Program-made: the position numbers and the translations under genes | Source of the DNA: Protofrankia sp963555915 | Lineage (GTDB): Bacteria; Actinomycetota; Actinomycetes; Frankiales; Frankiaceae | Assembly: GCF_963555915.1 (NCBI RefSeq) | Contig: NZ_CAUVXL010000040.1 | Coordinates: 1 to 18,155 of the forward strand | Length of the DNA stretch: 18,155 nucleotides | Direction: 5' to 3' | Part shown: piece by piece, positions 11,501 to 18,155 of the stretch | How the letters are laid out: each line of letters opens with the position of its first letter | Numbering within the stretch: position 1 is the first letter of the stretch | Notes under the pieces: model-generated | Databases searched by the model: none | Seen by the model: the letters and a program-made list of their open reading frames with translations, nothing else | What the model was told of the DNA's origin: nothing

Positions 11501-12592
11501 ATGAGCGGGTTGTCCGTCCTGTCCGGCGGCTTTATCGGTGCTCTTTTCGCGGCGGCGACGGCCGCATGGGTCGCGGTGACGCGGACGTTCGGCAGGTGGC
11601 CGCGACCAACCAGAGTCGTGATCTTCTTTCTGGCGATCATGCTCACGATCGCGGCGGCGGCTGATGTGGTCAATGCGTACTTCAGCTATCTCCCCCGGCT
11701 CGGGGATGTGGTGGGAGCGGCCACCGAGGGTGGCTCTGATGTCCGCCTGAGGACCGCGGATCTGCGTCCGTCAGCGACATCAGCTGCCCTGCGTTCGCAT
11801 CCGCACGGGGCGGTTCTGGCGCTTCCCGTCCCTGACAGGGACAGCGGCTTCGGGGCGACGACCGCACTGGTCTATCTGCCACCCCAGTACTTCGACCGGC
11901 CGCAATCGCATTTTCCGGTGCTTTACCTCATCCATGGATCACCCGGTATCCCGGCTGACTGGCTGCGCGGCGGGCAGGCAGCCGATGCCGGTGACCGGGT
12001 CGCGTCCGCCGGCCATCCGGTGATCATAGTGATGCCGCGCATGAGCCACGGATGGCTTGACGACCCCGAGTGCGTGGACGGAGTCGGCGAGCACGTCGAG
12101 ACCCATCTGTTGCGCGACGTCATACCGACGGTCGAATCGACCCTGCGGGTCGAGCCCGGCTGGACCAACCGTGGCATCGCCGGAATGTCGGCGGGTGGTT
12201 ACTGCGCGCTCAACATCGGCCTGCGGAACAGGTCCGTGTTCGGGTCGATCATAGACATGTCCGGGCTGACCCGCCCGACCCATGCAGGCGGCCTGCGGCC
12301 GTTGTTCGGTGCAGGTCCCCAGGCGCAGGCTGCTGAGATCGCGAACAGCCCGGATCTCTATGTCGGTGGCCTCGGTCCGGGCCCCCGGCCGCAGATCTGG
12401 CTCGATGTGGGACGTCACGACCACACGGTCGCGATCGCCATTCATCATATGTATGATCTCCTCGACGTCAACGGCTACCCGGTGCAGTTGCACGTGCGGT
12501 CGGGAGTACACACGTTCACCGTCTGGCGGCCGGCGTTTCGAGACGCGCTCTCCTGGTTCGCCGACGACGTCGCCCGGGTGTCCGCAGCGTAG
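11501..12592 (+). CDS. Membrane-anchored alpha/beta-hydrolase of the esterase D/antigen 85 type
   Basis: This 363-residue protein begins with two hydrophobic helices (about residues 7-27 and 38-58), followed by an extracytoplasmic alpha/beta-hydrolase domain. The fold marks are FPVLYLIHGSPG (oxyanion region), VIIVMPRMSHGW, the nucleophile elbow AGMSAGGYCALN with Ser230, IWLDVGRHDHT (acid) and SGVHTFTVW (His). These fit the esterase D / antigen 85 / feruloyl-esterase-like family (PF00756 type). Members are acyl-transferring or ester-cleaving enzymes outside the membrane, but the substrate here is unknown. The ATG at 11501 follows GGGAGGGA by about 10 bases, 28 bases after the prs stop, so it may ride on the prs transcript. 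It sits where the glmU-prs-rplY-pth order is commonly broken by a cell-envelope gene. Confidence 0.88.
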   Translation: MSGLSVLSGGFIGALFAAATAAWVAVTRTFGRWPRPTRVVIFFLAIMLTIAAAADVVNAYFSYLPRLGDVVGAATEGGSDVRLRTADLRPSATSAALRSHPHGAVLALPVPDRDSGFGATTALVYLPPQYFDRPQSHFPVLYLIHGSPGIPADWLRGGQAADAGDRVASAGHPVIIVMPRMSHGWLDDPECVDGVGEHVETHLLRDVIPTVESTLRVEPGWTNRGIAGMSAGGYCALNIGLRNRSVFGSIIDMSGLTRPTHAGGLRPLFGAGPQAQAAEIANSPDLYVGGLGPGPRPQIWLDVGRHDHTVAIAIHHMYDLLDVNGYPVQLHVRSGVHTFTVWRPAFRDALSWFADDVARVSAA

Positions 12593-12667
12593 GTATACCG
12601 GCACGGGTATCGCAGGAATATCGGCAACCGGGGTCCGCCGGACCGGATCTGTGGTGGGCTGGGCGCC

Positions 12668-13000
12668 GTGTTCGTCGTCCGTACGGCAGGCCTTTTCGTG
12701 CTGGCGGCAGTCGCCGAGATCGGCGGGGCGTGGCTGGTGTGGCAGGGGATCCGCGAGCACAGAGGGGCGGTGTTCGTCGGTGGCGGGTTGATCTCACTGT
12801 GTGTCTACGGATTTGTCGCGACCCTCCAGCCTGATCCGAACTTCGGGCGGGTGCTGGCGGCCTATGGCGGTGTGTTCGTCGCCGGATCACTTGCCTGGGG
12901 TGTTGTCGCGGACGGGTATCGTCCGGATCGTTACGACATCCTTGGCGCGTCGGTATGCCTGGTCGGTGTGGGATTTATCATGTTTGGCCACCGTAAGTGA
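12668..13000 (+). CDS. UPF0060 / YnfA family small membrane protein
   Basis: This 110-residue protein is predicted to have four membrane helices: about 3-20, 32-50, 60-78 and 88-106. It carries the hallmarks of the YnfA/UPF0060 family: AEIGGAWLVWQGIREHRG near the N terminus, ATLQPDPNFGRVLAAYGGVF in the middle, and WGVVADGYRPDRYDILGA before the last helix. Homologues resemble small multidrug-resistance exporters, and some have been linked to efflux, but the natural substrate is unsettled. The start is a GTG at 12668; the ribosome site is weak (GGTGGG). Its last 23 bases overlap, tail to tail, the end of the minus-strand acetyltransferase gene. Confidence 0.9.
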   Translation: MFVVRTAGLFVLAAVAEIGGAWLVWQGIREHRGAVFVGGGLISLCVYGFVATLQPDPNFGRVLAAYGGVFVAGSLAWGVVADGYRPDRYDILGASVCLVGVGFIMFGHRK

Positions 13001-13679
13001 TCGCAGGGCCGGTACCGACGCCGACGGGCCCGGCCCCCCGCAGGAAGCGGGCCGGGTTGCCGACCCAGACCTCCGAGCCGGGCACATCGGCCAGTACGAC
13101 CGCGCCCATGCCCACCGTGGACCACGGACCGACCGAGAGGTTCTCCCGGACGAGCGCGCCCGCACCGATGTACGCACCCGTCCCCACGCGTACGCCGCCG
13201 GCCAGTGAGACCGACGCGCAGATCGTCGCGAAGTCGTCCAGGACGTCGTCATGGGTGAACACCGAATTCGGCATCACCGCGACGTGATTACCGATGGTGA
13301 CAGACGTGGTCAGGACGACACCACCCAGCAGGATTGATCCATGACCAACCGTGCATGACGGTGGCACGTGGACCGCGGGGTGGACAACGGTGGCGAAGCG
13401 CTCCGCGCCGATCCCGTCCGCGGCGAGCCGGGTGGCGAGCCTGGCCCGCACCGAACCGGAACCCGGGCACAGCACCACCGCCGCGTCCGACATACCGGTG
13501 ATGACATCCGTGCCGCCGATGACAGCTACGCCGTCGAGCACGCTGCCCCACCGGGTCGGGTTGTCGTCGGTGAAGCCGATCAGTCGATGGCTGCCCGCGG
13601 CCTGAACGGCCTGTGCGGTCTCGCGGGCAAGCCCGCCGGCTCCGACCAGCAGCAGGGGTTGGCGCGCGCGCTCTGTCAC
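12978..13679 (-). CDS. NeuD/PglD-type sugar O- or N-acetyltransferase
   Basis: This 233-residue protein starts with a Rossmann-like N-terminal domain (PLLLVGAGGLARETAQAV, then IGFTDDNP), typical of NeuD/PglD acetyltransferases. A left-handed beta helix of hexapeptide repeats follows (VGHGSILLGGVVLTTSVTIG, VRVGTGAYIGAGALVRENLS, VGPWSTVGMGAVVLADVPGS). The catalytic-type His lies in VFTHDDVLDDFATICASV, matching the family's NHD/GDF arrangement. Such enzymes acetylate amino- or sialic-acid-like sugars of surface glycans using acetyl-CoA. The GTG at 13677-13679 is chosen because the homology begins there and a TATAAC -10 lies 7 bases upstream. The frame is open further, but into the rplY leader. 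No other glycan genes are nearby. Confidence 0.87.
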   Translation of the reverse strand: MTERARQPLLLVGAGGLARETAQAVQAAGSHRLIGFTDDNPTRWGSVLDGVAVIGGTDVITGMSDAAVVLCPGSGSVRARLATRLAADGIGAERFATVVHPAVHVPPSCTVGHGSILLGGVVLTTSVTIGNHVAVMPNSVFTHDDVLDDFATICASVSLAGGVRVGTGAYIGAGALVRENLSVGPWSTVGMGAVVLADVPGSEVWVGNPARFLRGAGPVGVGTGPAITYGGQT

Positions 13680-13686
13680 ATGAACT

Positions 13687-13692
13687 GTTATA
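13687..13692 (-). promoter_or_regulatory. -10 element of the NeuD-type gene (leaderless start)
   Basis: On the minus strand TATAAC ends 7 bases before the GTG start codon. Transcription would therefore begin at the start codon itself, giving a leaderless mRNA. This agrees with the absence of a ribosome site. No -35 match was seen. Confidence 0.45.
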
Positions 13693-13846
13693 GCTCGTCG
13701 CGATGAGCGGCCGGCTCGCCGGAGGGCGGGTCCGCCGCGCCGCGTTCCGTCCGGTACTGTGAAGGACCGCGTTGTGCCGACAGGCGTTTCCGCTCGTTTC
13801 GCGCCGCGCCGCTGTTCCCCCAAGCTGTAGGAGGATGAGTACCGCC

Positions 13847-14485
13847 ATGTCCGAGGTCCGCATTGCCGCGGAGCCGCGTACCGAGTTCGGCAAGGGCGGG
13901 GCTCGTCGTACCCGCAAGGCCGGCAAGGTCCCGGCCGTTCTGTACGGTCACGGTCAACCGCCCCGCCATATCTCGCTGCAGGCTCACGAACTTCTGCACG
14001 CGTTCAAAACCGATGCCGGCACGAACGTGCTGCTCCGGCTGGAACTGTCCGACGGCACCCAGCTCGCCCTGCCCAAGGACGTCCAGCGACATCCGATCAA
14101 GGGTAGTTTCGAACACGTCGATCTTGTCATCATCCGTACCGGTGAGCGGGTCACGGTGGAGATCCCGGTCGTGCTGGTCGGGGACGCCCACAGCGACACC
14201 CTCGTCGACCAGCAGCTGACCACGGTCTCGGTGCAGGCCGACGCGACCAACATCCCCGGGTCGATCGAGGTTGACATCGCCGGCCTCGAACCCGGCGCGA
14301 ACATCAACGCCGGTCAGCTCGCCCTGCCGGCCGGCTCCATCCTGGACACCGACGCCGGGCAGGTTGTCGTCCAGGCGCTCGCGAAACTGACCGTGGCCCA
14401 GATGGACGCCGAGCTCGCCGGGACCGAGCAGGCAACCGGTGGCACCGCGACAACCGCTGCGGCGGGCGAGAAGACCGACGCTTAG
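13847..14485 (+). CDS. rplY: 50S ribosomal protein L25 (general stress protein Ctc form)
   Basis: This 212-residue protein binds 5S rRNA in the large subunit. The L25 domain spans about residues 1-93 (EPRTEFGKGGARRTRKAG, KVPAVLYGHG, LPKDVQRHPIKGSFEHVDLV). The C-terminal TL5/Ctc domain spans about 94-185 (RVTVEIPVVLVGDAHSDTLV, INAGQLALPAGSILDTDAGQ). A poorly conserved Ala/Thr-rich tail follows. The two-domain length is normal for Gram-positives. Two in-frame ATGs compete. The one at 13835 touches the AGGAGG ribosome site (13829-13834) directly. The one at 13847, used here, lies 12 bases after it and gives MSEVRIAAEPR, the family start. pth follows 26 bases downstream. TACTGT at 13755-13760 could be the promoter -10. 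Confidence 0.96.
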   Translation: MSEVRIAAEPRTEFGKGGARRTRKAGKVPAVLYGHGQPPRHISLQAHELLHAFKTDAGTNVLLRLELSDGTQLALPKDVQRHPIKGSFEHVDLVIIRTGERVTVEIPVVLVGDAHSDTLVDQQLTTVSVQADATNIPGSIEVDIAGLEPGANINAGQLALPAGSILDTDAGQVVVQALAKLTVAQMDAELAGTEQATGGTATTAAAGEKTDA

Positions 14486-14511
14486 GCGCCCGGCAACAGG
14501 GGCACGGCATC

Positions 14512-15117
14512 ATGACCGGGTTGCAAGCCGACGGCGCGGTCACCGGGCCGTGGCTGGTTGTGGGGCTGGGCAATCCAGGCCCGGCATATGCCGGTAACCG
14601 GCACAATATCGGGTTCATGGTCCTCGACCTGCTTGCCGAGCGGGTCGGGGGCCGTTTCCGAACCCACCGGGGACGAGCCGACGTCGTGGAGACGCGGCTC
14701 GCCGGCGCACGGGCGGTGCTCGCCAAGCCACATTCGTTCATGAACACCTCGGGTGGCCCGGTGGCGGCTCTGCGCGCGTTCTTCAAGGCCGAGGTGGGAC
14801 GAATTCTCGTCGTCCACGATGAACTGGACATTCCCTTCGGGGCTGTCCGGCTCAAGCTCGGCGGTGGCGACAACGGACACAACGGGCTACGATCGATCAC
14901 TACATCGGTGGGCTCACGTGACTACCTCAGAGTCCGGGTCGGCATCGGGCGCCCGCCCGGCCGGATGGACCCGGCTGACTTCGTCCTGCGGGACTTTTCG
15001 GCGGTCGAACGCAAGGAGCTTGCGCTCGTCGTGGACACTGCGGCGGACGCAGTCGAACAGATCGTCACCGAAGGGCTGGCCGCGGCCCAGAACCGCATTC
15101 ATCCACTGGCCCGGTAG
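14512..15117 (+). CDS. pth: Peptidyl-tRNA hydrolase
   Basis: Pth cleaves the ester bond of peptidyl-tRNAs dropped from ribosomes, recycling tRNA. The 201 residues show the family in order: WLVVGLGNPGPAYAGNRHNI (14-33, with the catalytic His31), KPHSFMNTSGGPV (tRNA/peptide-binding Asn), VVHDELDIPFGAVRLKLGGG (the Asp that activates His), NGHNGLRSI, and RVGIGRPPG. The C-terminal FVLRDFSAVER helix and the helix after it are also present. Length is normal. The ATG at 14512 follows AGGGG by about 9 bases. It directly follows rplY, forming the common rplY-pth pair, and ends shortly before a strong hairpin. Confidence 0.97.
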   Translation: MTGLQADGAVTGPWLVVGLGNPGPAYAGNRHNIGFMVLDLLAERVGGRFRTHRGRADVVETRLAGARAVLAKPHSFMNTSGGPVAALRAFFKAEVGRILVVHDELDIPFGAVRLKLGGGDNGHNGLRSITTSVGSRDYLRVRVGIGRPPGRMDPADFVLRDFSAVERKELALVVDTAADAVEQIVTEGLAAAQNRIHPLAR

Positions 15118-15126
15118 CGGGCCAAA

Positions 15127-15157
15127 GGGCGCGCGACGATCGTCAGATCGCGCGCCC
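15127..15157. terminator. Hairpin terminator after pth
   Basis: GGGCGCGCGA (15127-15136) and TCGCGCGCCC (15148-15157) form a perfect 10-bp GC-rich stem with an 11-base loop, starting 10 bases after the pth stop. There is no T-run. This is common for actinomycete terminators. It lies between convergent genes and could serve both. Confidence 0.7.
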
Positions 15158-15211
15158 GCAGGCCGCAGTCCCTGGAGCACTAGCCCGCTGGTGGCTGGTG
15201 GCCGGCCGTGG

Positions 15212-16291
15212 TCAGCGGGAGATGCCGGTCTGCACGAAGGCCGGTGACCACGCCTGCGCCACCAGGACCGCAGGGGTGCCGGAGCCGTCCGCGGGCACCC
15301 GCCATACATCGTTGATCACGCTGTCCTGATCCGATGTCCTGGGCAGGCCGTAGGTAACGGTGTTCTGGTCGAACCAGGCGGCCTGGTCGTCGACACTGCG
15401 GGTCTCGGCGAGCGGCGTCTCGCGCATGGTCGCGAGGTCCAGCACGGTAAGCCGCCACTGCACGAGCGTGCCCTGGGCACGTTTCTTGAAGGCGATCCTG
15501 GTTCCATCCGGTGACAGGGACGGGCACTCGACGTTGGTCGTCAGGGTACGCAGTGTCCGCCCCCTGACGCTGCCGACCACGAGATAGGTCTGGCCACCGG
15601 TGGCCAGCGTCGCGTAGAGGCGGTCGTCGTCGCGATCGAAGGTCACTCCCCAGAAGTTCGCGTCGGTGGGGTGGAGCTCTTTGCCGTCCCTGGTGACGGA
15701 GAACGACTCGAGGTTACCGATCTCTCGTCCGGCGGAGACGTCGTAGAGCGTGGTGGCGGTTGAGAAGCCGCCCGTGGCGTAGGAGTGGCCTGACACGAAC
15801 GTGGTTACCGCAGCCAACCGGCCGTCGGGCGACAGCCGGGCCCGGCTCGGGATGCCCACGATGTTGAAGCCGTGCTGCACCTGCATCTTCGTGTCGAACG
15901 TGAACGCCTTGTAATTGGTGTAGATGCCCGGGCTTGCGGCCAGACACAACCCCACCGTGGCGACCATGTCGACGCGGTCGCACTGCAGGCTTGTGACGAC
16001 ATGCGGACCGCCCAGGTCGTCGAGTTTCGCCACGGACACCTCGCCGTAGGTGGGTCCCCGTTCGCTACTGCGGAAGACGACCACCGGGGTGGCCAGGACC
16101 GAGCTCAGGTCGGCCGGGCGCAGGCTGGCGTCCTGGGCCGCCACCGGGGATGAACGGCGGGAGACGGTGATGCCGTAGGCGAGCGTCGCCGCCACGGTGC
16201 ACAGCACGACCGCCGCGAACACCGCGTGGCGGCGCCGTCGGTTGCGCCGTGGCGTCGTCGGTTCGGCTGGTGATCTGGTGGTGGCAGTCAC
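15212..16291 (-). CDS. Membrane-anchored TolB-like beta-propeller protein
   Basis: This 359-residue protein has a short basic cytosolic N terminus (TPRRNRRRRHAVF), one membrane helix at about 22-42 with no lipobox, and a large exported domain. That domain has WD40-like/PD40 blades: RARLSPDGRLAAVTTF, GVTFDRDDDRLYATLATGG, CPSLSPDGTRIAFKK and WRVPADGSGTPAVLV. Two Cys (in SLQCDRV and VGLCLAA) could form a disulfide. The GTG at 16289-16291 is chosen over an ATG at 16313-16315 because GGAGG lies 5 bases upstream and the GTG overlaps the MFS stop by 4 bases (GTGA). The open frame extends much further upstream only as a shadow of the MFS gene. Coupling suggests it works with the transporter; ligand unknown. 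Confidence 0.8.
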   Translation of the reverse strand: MTATTRSPAEPTTPRRNRRRRHAVFAAVVLCTVAATLAYGITVSRRSSPVAAQDASLRPADLSSVLATPVVVFRSSERGPTYGEVSVAKLDDLGGPHVVTSLQCDRVDMVATVGLCLAASPGIYTNYKAFTFDTKMQVQHGFNIVGIPSRARLSPDGRLAAVTTFVSGHSYATGGFSTATTLYDVSAGREIGNLESFSVTRDGKELHPTDANFWGVTFDRDDDRLYATLATGGQTYLVVGSVRGRTLRTLTTNVECPSLSPDGTRIAFKKRAQGTLVQWRLTVLDLATMRETPLAETRSVDDQAAWFDQNTVTYGLPRTSDQDSVINDVWRVPADGSGTPAVLVAQAWSPAFVQTGISR

Positions 16292-17604
16292 GTCGTCCTC
16301 CGCAGGGCTGACCATGCAATGGCAAGCGTGACGGCGAGGAGCACGGCCGCCGCCGTCAACGCGGTTTCCACGCCCGCGATCGTCCACAGCGCGCCGAAGA
16401 GGGACGAGGCCACGAGCTGACCGAGCGACACGCCGGTCTGGACCAGCGCGAGGCCGGTGGTACGGGCGCCGGCGGGTAGCGCGGCACTGGTGAGTGCGGA
16501 CAGGACGCCGTCGGTCGCGGCGTAGTACAGGCCGAGGAAACCCAGGCAGCACAGTAACGCGGTCATTCCCCGTATCGGCGAGAGGAGCGTGGCGTAGACG
16601 CCCAGCAGGGCCCCGAAACCGCCGAGAAACACCCGGGCCCGTCCGATCCGGTCCGCCAGCCGACCGAGCGGAACCGAGGCGAGCAGGTATGTGCCGGATG
16701 TTCCGGCCGCGAGCAGGGGGAACATCGCCGGCGTGATCTCCAGCGTCTGCTGGAGGCGAAGGTAGATGAACGCGTCGCCGATGGTGGCCAGCGCCGGCGC
16801 GCAGCCGGCCACCAGGATCCGGCGCAGCCTGCGGTCGGTCACAGCCGTCGCGATGGCACGGGATGTCATCTTCGGTGATGTCGCTGGTGACACCGCTGGT
16901 GACACTGCTGGTGACACCGCTGGTGACGATTGGGGTGAGGGCGCCGAAGCCGGGCGCCGGTCGACGAATGACAGCAGGACGGCCACGCCGATCACACCCA
17001 CGCACGCGCTGACCGCAAAGACGAGGTGGTAGCCCCCGGGAACGGTTGACAGCACGGCGAATGCCGCCACCGGGCCGAGCATCGCGCCGAAGGTGTCCAT
17101 GGCCCGGTGCACTCCGAAGGCAAGTCCAAGGTCGCCATCGGTGGCGGCCAGTGACAACAGCGCGTCCCGCGGTGCGGTGCGGATGCCCTTACCCACCCGG
17201 TCGGCCACGATCGAACCGGAGACGACCGTGGCCGAGCCGCCGGGCACGAGCAGAGCGAGCCGGGACAGCACCGACAGCGCGTAGCCCGCCGCGGCGATGT
17301 CACGGTGTCGTTCGAGGCGGTCCGAAGCCACGCCCCCCGCCAGCCGGACCACCGCGGTAACACCCTGGTAGAGGCCATTGACGACACCGACCTGTAACGG
17401 ACTGAAGCCGAGAGAAAGCACGAGGTACAGCGGCAGGACCGCGGTGACCATCTCGGTGGACAGATCGGTGAGCAGGCTGGTCATGCCGAGCATGAACACG
17501 ACCGGGCCGACGGCCAGGCCCACGCGTCCTCGGCGCGACCGGGCCTGATCGGGCGTGGTGCCCGGTGTGCGGGGCGGTGGACCGTCACGCAGCGTTGAGT
17601 ACAA
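16288..17604 (-). CDS. Major facilitator superfamily transporter
   Basis: This 438-residue MFS protein has about 12 membrane helices in two halves. Motif A-like loops are RLAGGVASDRLERHRD in the N half and PLGRLADRIGRARVFLGG in the C half. The stretch ADRVGKGIRTAPRDALLSL after helix 4 marks a subfamily of bacterial MFS exporters. The central loop is lengthened by SPAV repeats. A TTG at 17602-17604 is preferred as start, because GGAGGGGG (17620-17613) ends 8 bases before it and the upstream in-frame TTG at 17658 lies inside the promoter palindrome. The stop overlaps the propeller gene's GTG. Efflux of a small molecule is likely, with the substrate unknown. Palindromes over the promoter hint at repressor control. 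Confidence 0.9.
   Translation of the reverse strand: MYSTLRDGPPPRTPGTTPDQARSRRGRVGLAVGPVVFMLGMTSLLTDLSTEMVTAVLPLYLVLSLGFSPLQVGVVNGLYQGVTAVVRLAGGVASDRLERHRDIAAAGYALSVLSRLALLVPGGSATVVSGSIVADRVGKGIRTAPRDALLSLAATDGDLGLAFGVHRAMDTFGAMLGPVAAFAVLSTVPGGYHLVFAVSACVGVIGVAVLLSFVDRRPASAPSPQSSPAVSPAVSPAVSPATSPKMTSRAIATAVTDRRLRRILVAGCAPALATIGDAFIYLRLQQTLEITPAMFPLLAAGTSGTYLLASVPLGRLADRIGRARVFLGGFGALLGVYATLLSPIRGMTALLCCLGFLGLYYAATDGVLSALTSAALPAGARTTGLALVQTGVSLGQLVASSLFGALWTIAGVETALTAAAVLLAVTLAIAWSALRRTT
16883..16930 (-). repeat. 12-bp tandem repeat in the MFS central loop
   Basis: Four 12-bp units of GCTGGTGACACC type lie at 16883-16894, 16895-16906, 16907-16918 and 16919-16930, preceded by a decayed copy at 16871-16882. 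On the minus strand they encode SPAV repeated in the cytoplasmic loop between the two halves of the transporter. Confidence 0.93.
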
Positions 17605-17652
17605 AGGCTCTTCCCCCTCCGGCCAAGCCGAAGAACCAACTGTCCGTGTTCG

Positions 17653-17682
17653 CCACAATATTATGGTGGAAGTCTTGACAAG
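17653..17682 (-). promoter_or_regulatory. Promoter with two palindromes (candidate operator) of the MFS-propeller operon
   Basis: On the minus strand TTGTCA (17681-17676) is followed after 15 bases by TATTGT (17660-17655), with CATAAT (17665-17660) as an alternative -10. A 17-bp palindrome at 17653-17669 (CCACAATATTATGGTGG) has only one mismatched pair and covers both -10 candidates. A second, perfect 9-bp palindrome (CTTGACAAG, 17674-17682) covers the -35. Such placement suits a dimeric repressor, but none is encoded in the window. Confidence 0.45.
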
Positions 17683-18032
17683 TTTATGATCCGGTGTTGG
17701 TCGGATGTCAGGCTGTGTGCCGGCAATGGGTTGATTTTCTGATTACCGCCACAACATGTGGCCTCGGCCTGGTTATGCAGGGCTATATAGGATAATTTTT
17801 CGTGGTCGGGCTCCGGTAGGGGGGTGGCTCGGCGTCCAGGAGGGGGCTGCCCCATCCGGAGGTTGGCACGGTGTGGCGGTGATACCGCGGCAGGCGGGCC
17901 ACGTCCGGGGGGCTGAGGGTCGAGCATGCCATGCCGATACATCACCGAATGTCGGGCTTCGTCATCCTGGAGGGTAGTGCGCGATCCGCTGACGTTCTTC
18001 CGGGGGCGTCTGGGCAGGTAGGAGTCCGGCAG
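17683..18032. other. Intergenic region, no convincing gene
   Basis: About 350 bases lie between the MFS promoter and the gene at the right edge. It holds AT-rich patches unlike the rest of the window (TTGATTTTCTGATTACC near 17731 and GGCTATATAGGATAATTTTT near 17781) and then a G-rich stretch from about 17816. GATAAT (17791-17796) could be a -10 for the downstream gene, with a leader of about 235 bases. Open frames here are short and have low-quality composition. No riboswitch family was recognised. Confidence 0.5.
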
Positions 18033-18155
18033 GTGAGCATTTCAAGCCGTGAGGACTCGTTGTCCTCGTTACTGACCGTGCGAAGAGGCGGGGGGTACCG
18101 TCAGCTCGTCTCGCCACTGAGCTCACGACTGATCGTCCTGTCGGTAGCGGTCGGG
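18033..18155 (+). CDS. Unidentified protein, N-terminal part only (runs off right edge)
   Basis: A GTG at 18033-18035 lies 8 bases after AGGAG (GGTAGGAGTCCGGCAG) and opens a frame that stays open for 41 codons to the window end. The product starts MSISSREDSLSSLLTVRRGG, continues GYRQLVSPLSSR, and then becomes hydrophobic (LIVLSVAVG), which suggests the first membrane helix of a membrane protein such as a transporter or sensor. It carries a TTA codon at 18069-18071. The family cannot be named from this fragment. Confidence 0.55.
   Translation, partial: MSISSREDSLSSLLTVRRGGGYRQLVSPLSSRLIVLSVAVG

Noticed and set aside
10327..11673. 448-codon minus-strand frame opposite prs
   Set aside because: prs is certain on the plus strand; the antisense product shows no family features.
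12632..12644. Small hairpin GGTCC-GCC-GGACC as terminator after the esterase
   Set aside because: It has a five-pair stem with a 3-base loop, no T-run and lies close to the next start; it is too weak to call.
16292..17005. N-terminal 230-codon extension of the TolB-like gene
   Set aside because: It is frame-shifted MFS coding sequence. The GTG at 16291 has a GGAGG site and overlaps the MFS stop in the usual coupled manner.
17661..17945. 94-codon minus-strand frame upstream of the MFS gene
   Set aside because: It runs through the promoter palindromes and AT-rich DNA, and its composition (Pro/His/Arg, then Asn/Ile) is not that of a real gene here.
17900..17945. TPP-riboswitch-like string (GGGGGGCTGAGGG)
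   Set aside because: The second conserved part (ACCTGATC ... GCGTAGGGA) is missing and no thiamine gene follows.

Overview
The window looks like chromosomal DNA of a high-GC actinomycete. Coding GC is very high, GTG and TTG starts are common, starts are often coupled by 4-base ATGA/GTGA overlaps, and the tRNA-Gln / glmU / prs / rplY / pth and ispE / ABC-F gene sets are typical of Actinomycetota. The overall flavour, with repeat-rich proteins, DUF6286 and a multi-Asp23 cluster, suggests a Frankia-like or related filamentous actinomycete. That genus-level guess is inference. No rRNA, insertion sequence, prophage or CRISPR array is visible.

Region 1 (112-3747, minus strand) is a compact seven-gene operon. 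In transcription order it holds: an Asp23/Gls24 protein; a second Asp23-like protein; a tiny protein with a J-domain-like HPD motif; a DUF2273 membrane protein; a third Asp23/Gls24 protein; a DUF6286 two-helix membrane protein; and an AmaP-like membrane anchor. This is an envelope/alkaline-stress module whose soluble Asp23 proteins are probably tethered to the membrane by AmaP, DUF6286 and DUF2273 proteins. Region 2 (3980-7022, plus) holds ispE (MEP isoprenoid pathway) and an ABC-F ATPase. An 80-nt, almost fully paired hairpin follows at 7044-7123, where this unit converges with region 3, a minus-strand acyl-CoA desaturase (7294-8271).

Region 4 (8474-15157) is the conserved core: tRNA-Gln(UUG), glmU (UDP-GlcNAc synthesis), prs (PRPP synthesis), rplY (ribosomal protein L25/Ctc) and pth (peptidyl-tRNA hydrolase), ending in a strong hairpin. 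The prs-rplY junction is interrupted by a membrane-anchored antigen-85-like esterase, a YnfA/UPF0060 membrane protein and a minus-strand NeuD-type sugar acetyltransferase. Region 5 (15212-17682, minus) is a two-gene operon of an MFS transporter coupled to a membrane-anchored TolB-like beta-propeller, with palindromes over its promoter. After about 350 bp without a convincing gene, a plus-strand gene starts at 18033 and runs off the right edge.

Short tandem repeats run through the whole window. Those inside genes have units of 6, 9, 12, 15 or 18 bp and so keep the frame. Those between genes have units of 13 or 14 bp. The least ordinary items are the Asp23 cluster with its HPD mini-protein, the 80-nt hairpin after the ABC-F gene, the MFS/propeller pair with its operator-like promoter, and the repeat arrays flanking tRNA-Gln.
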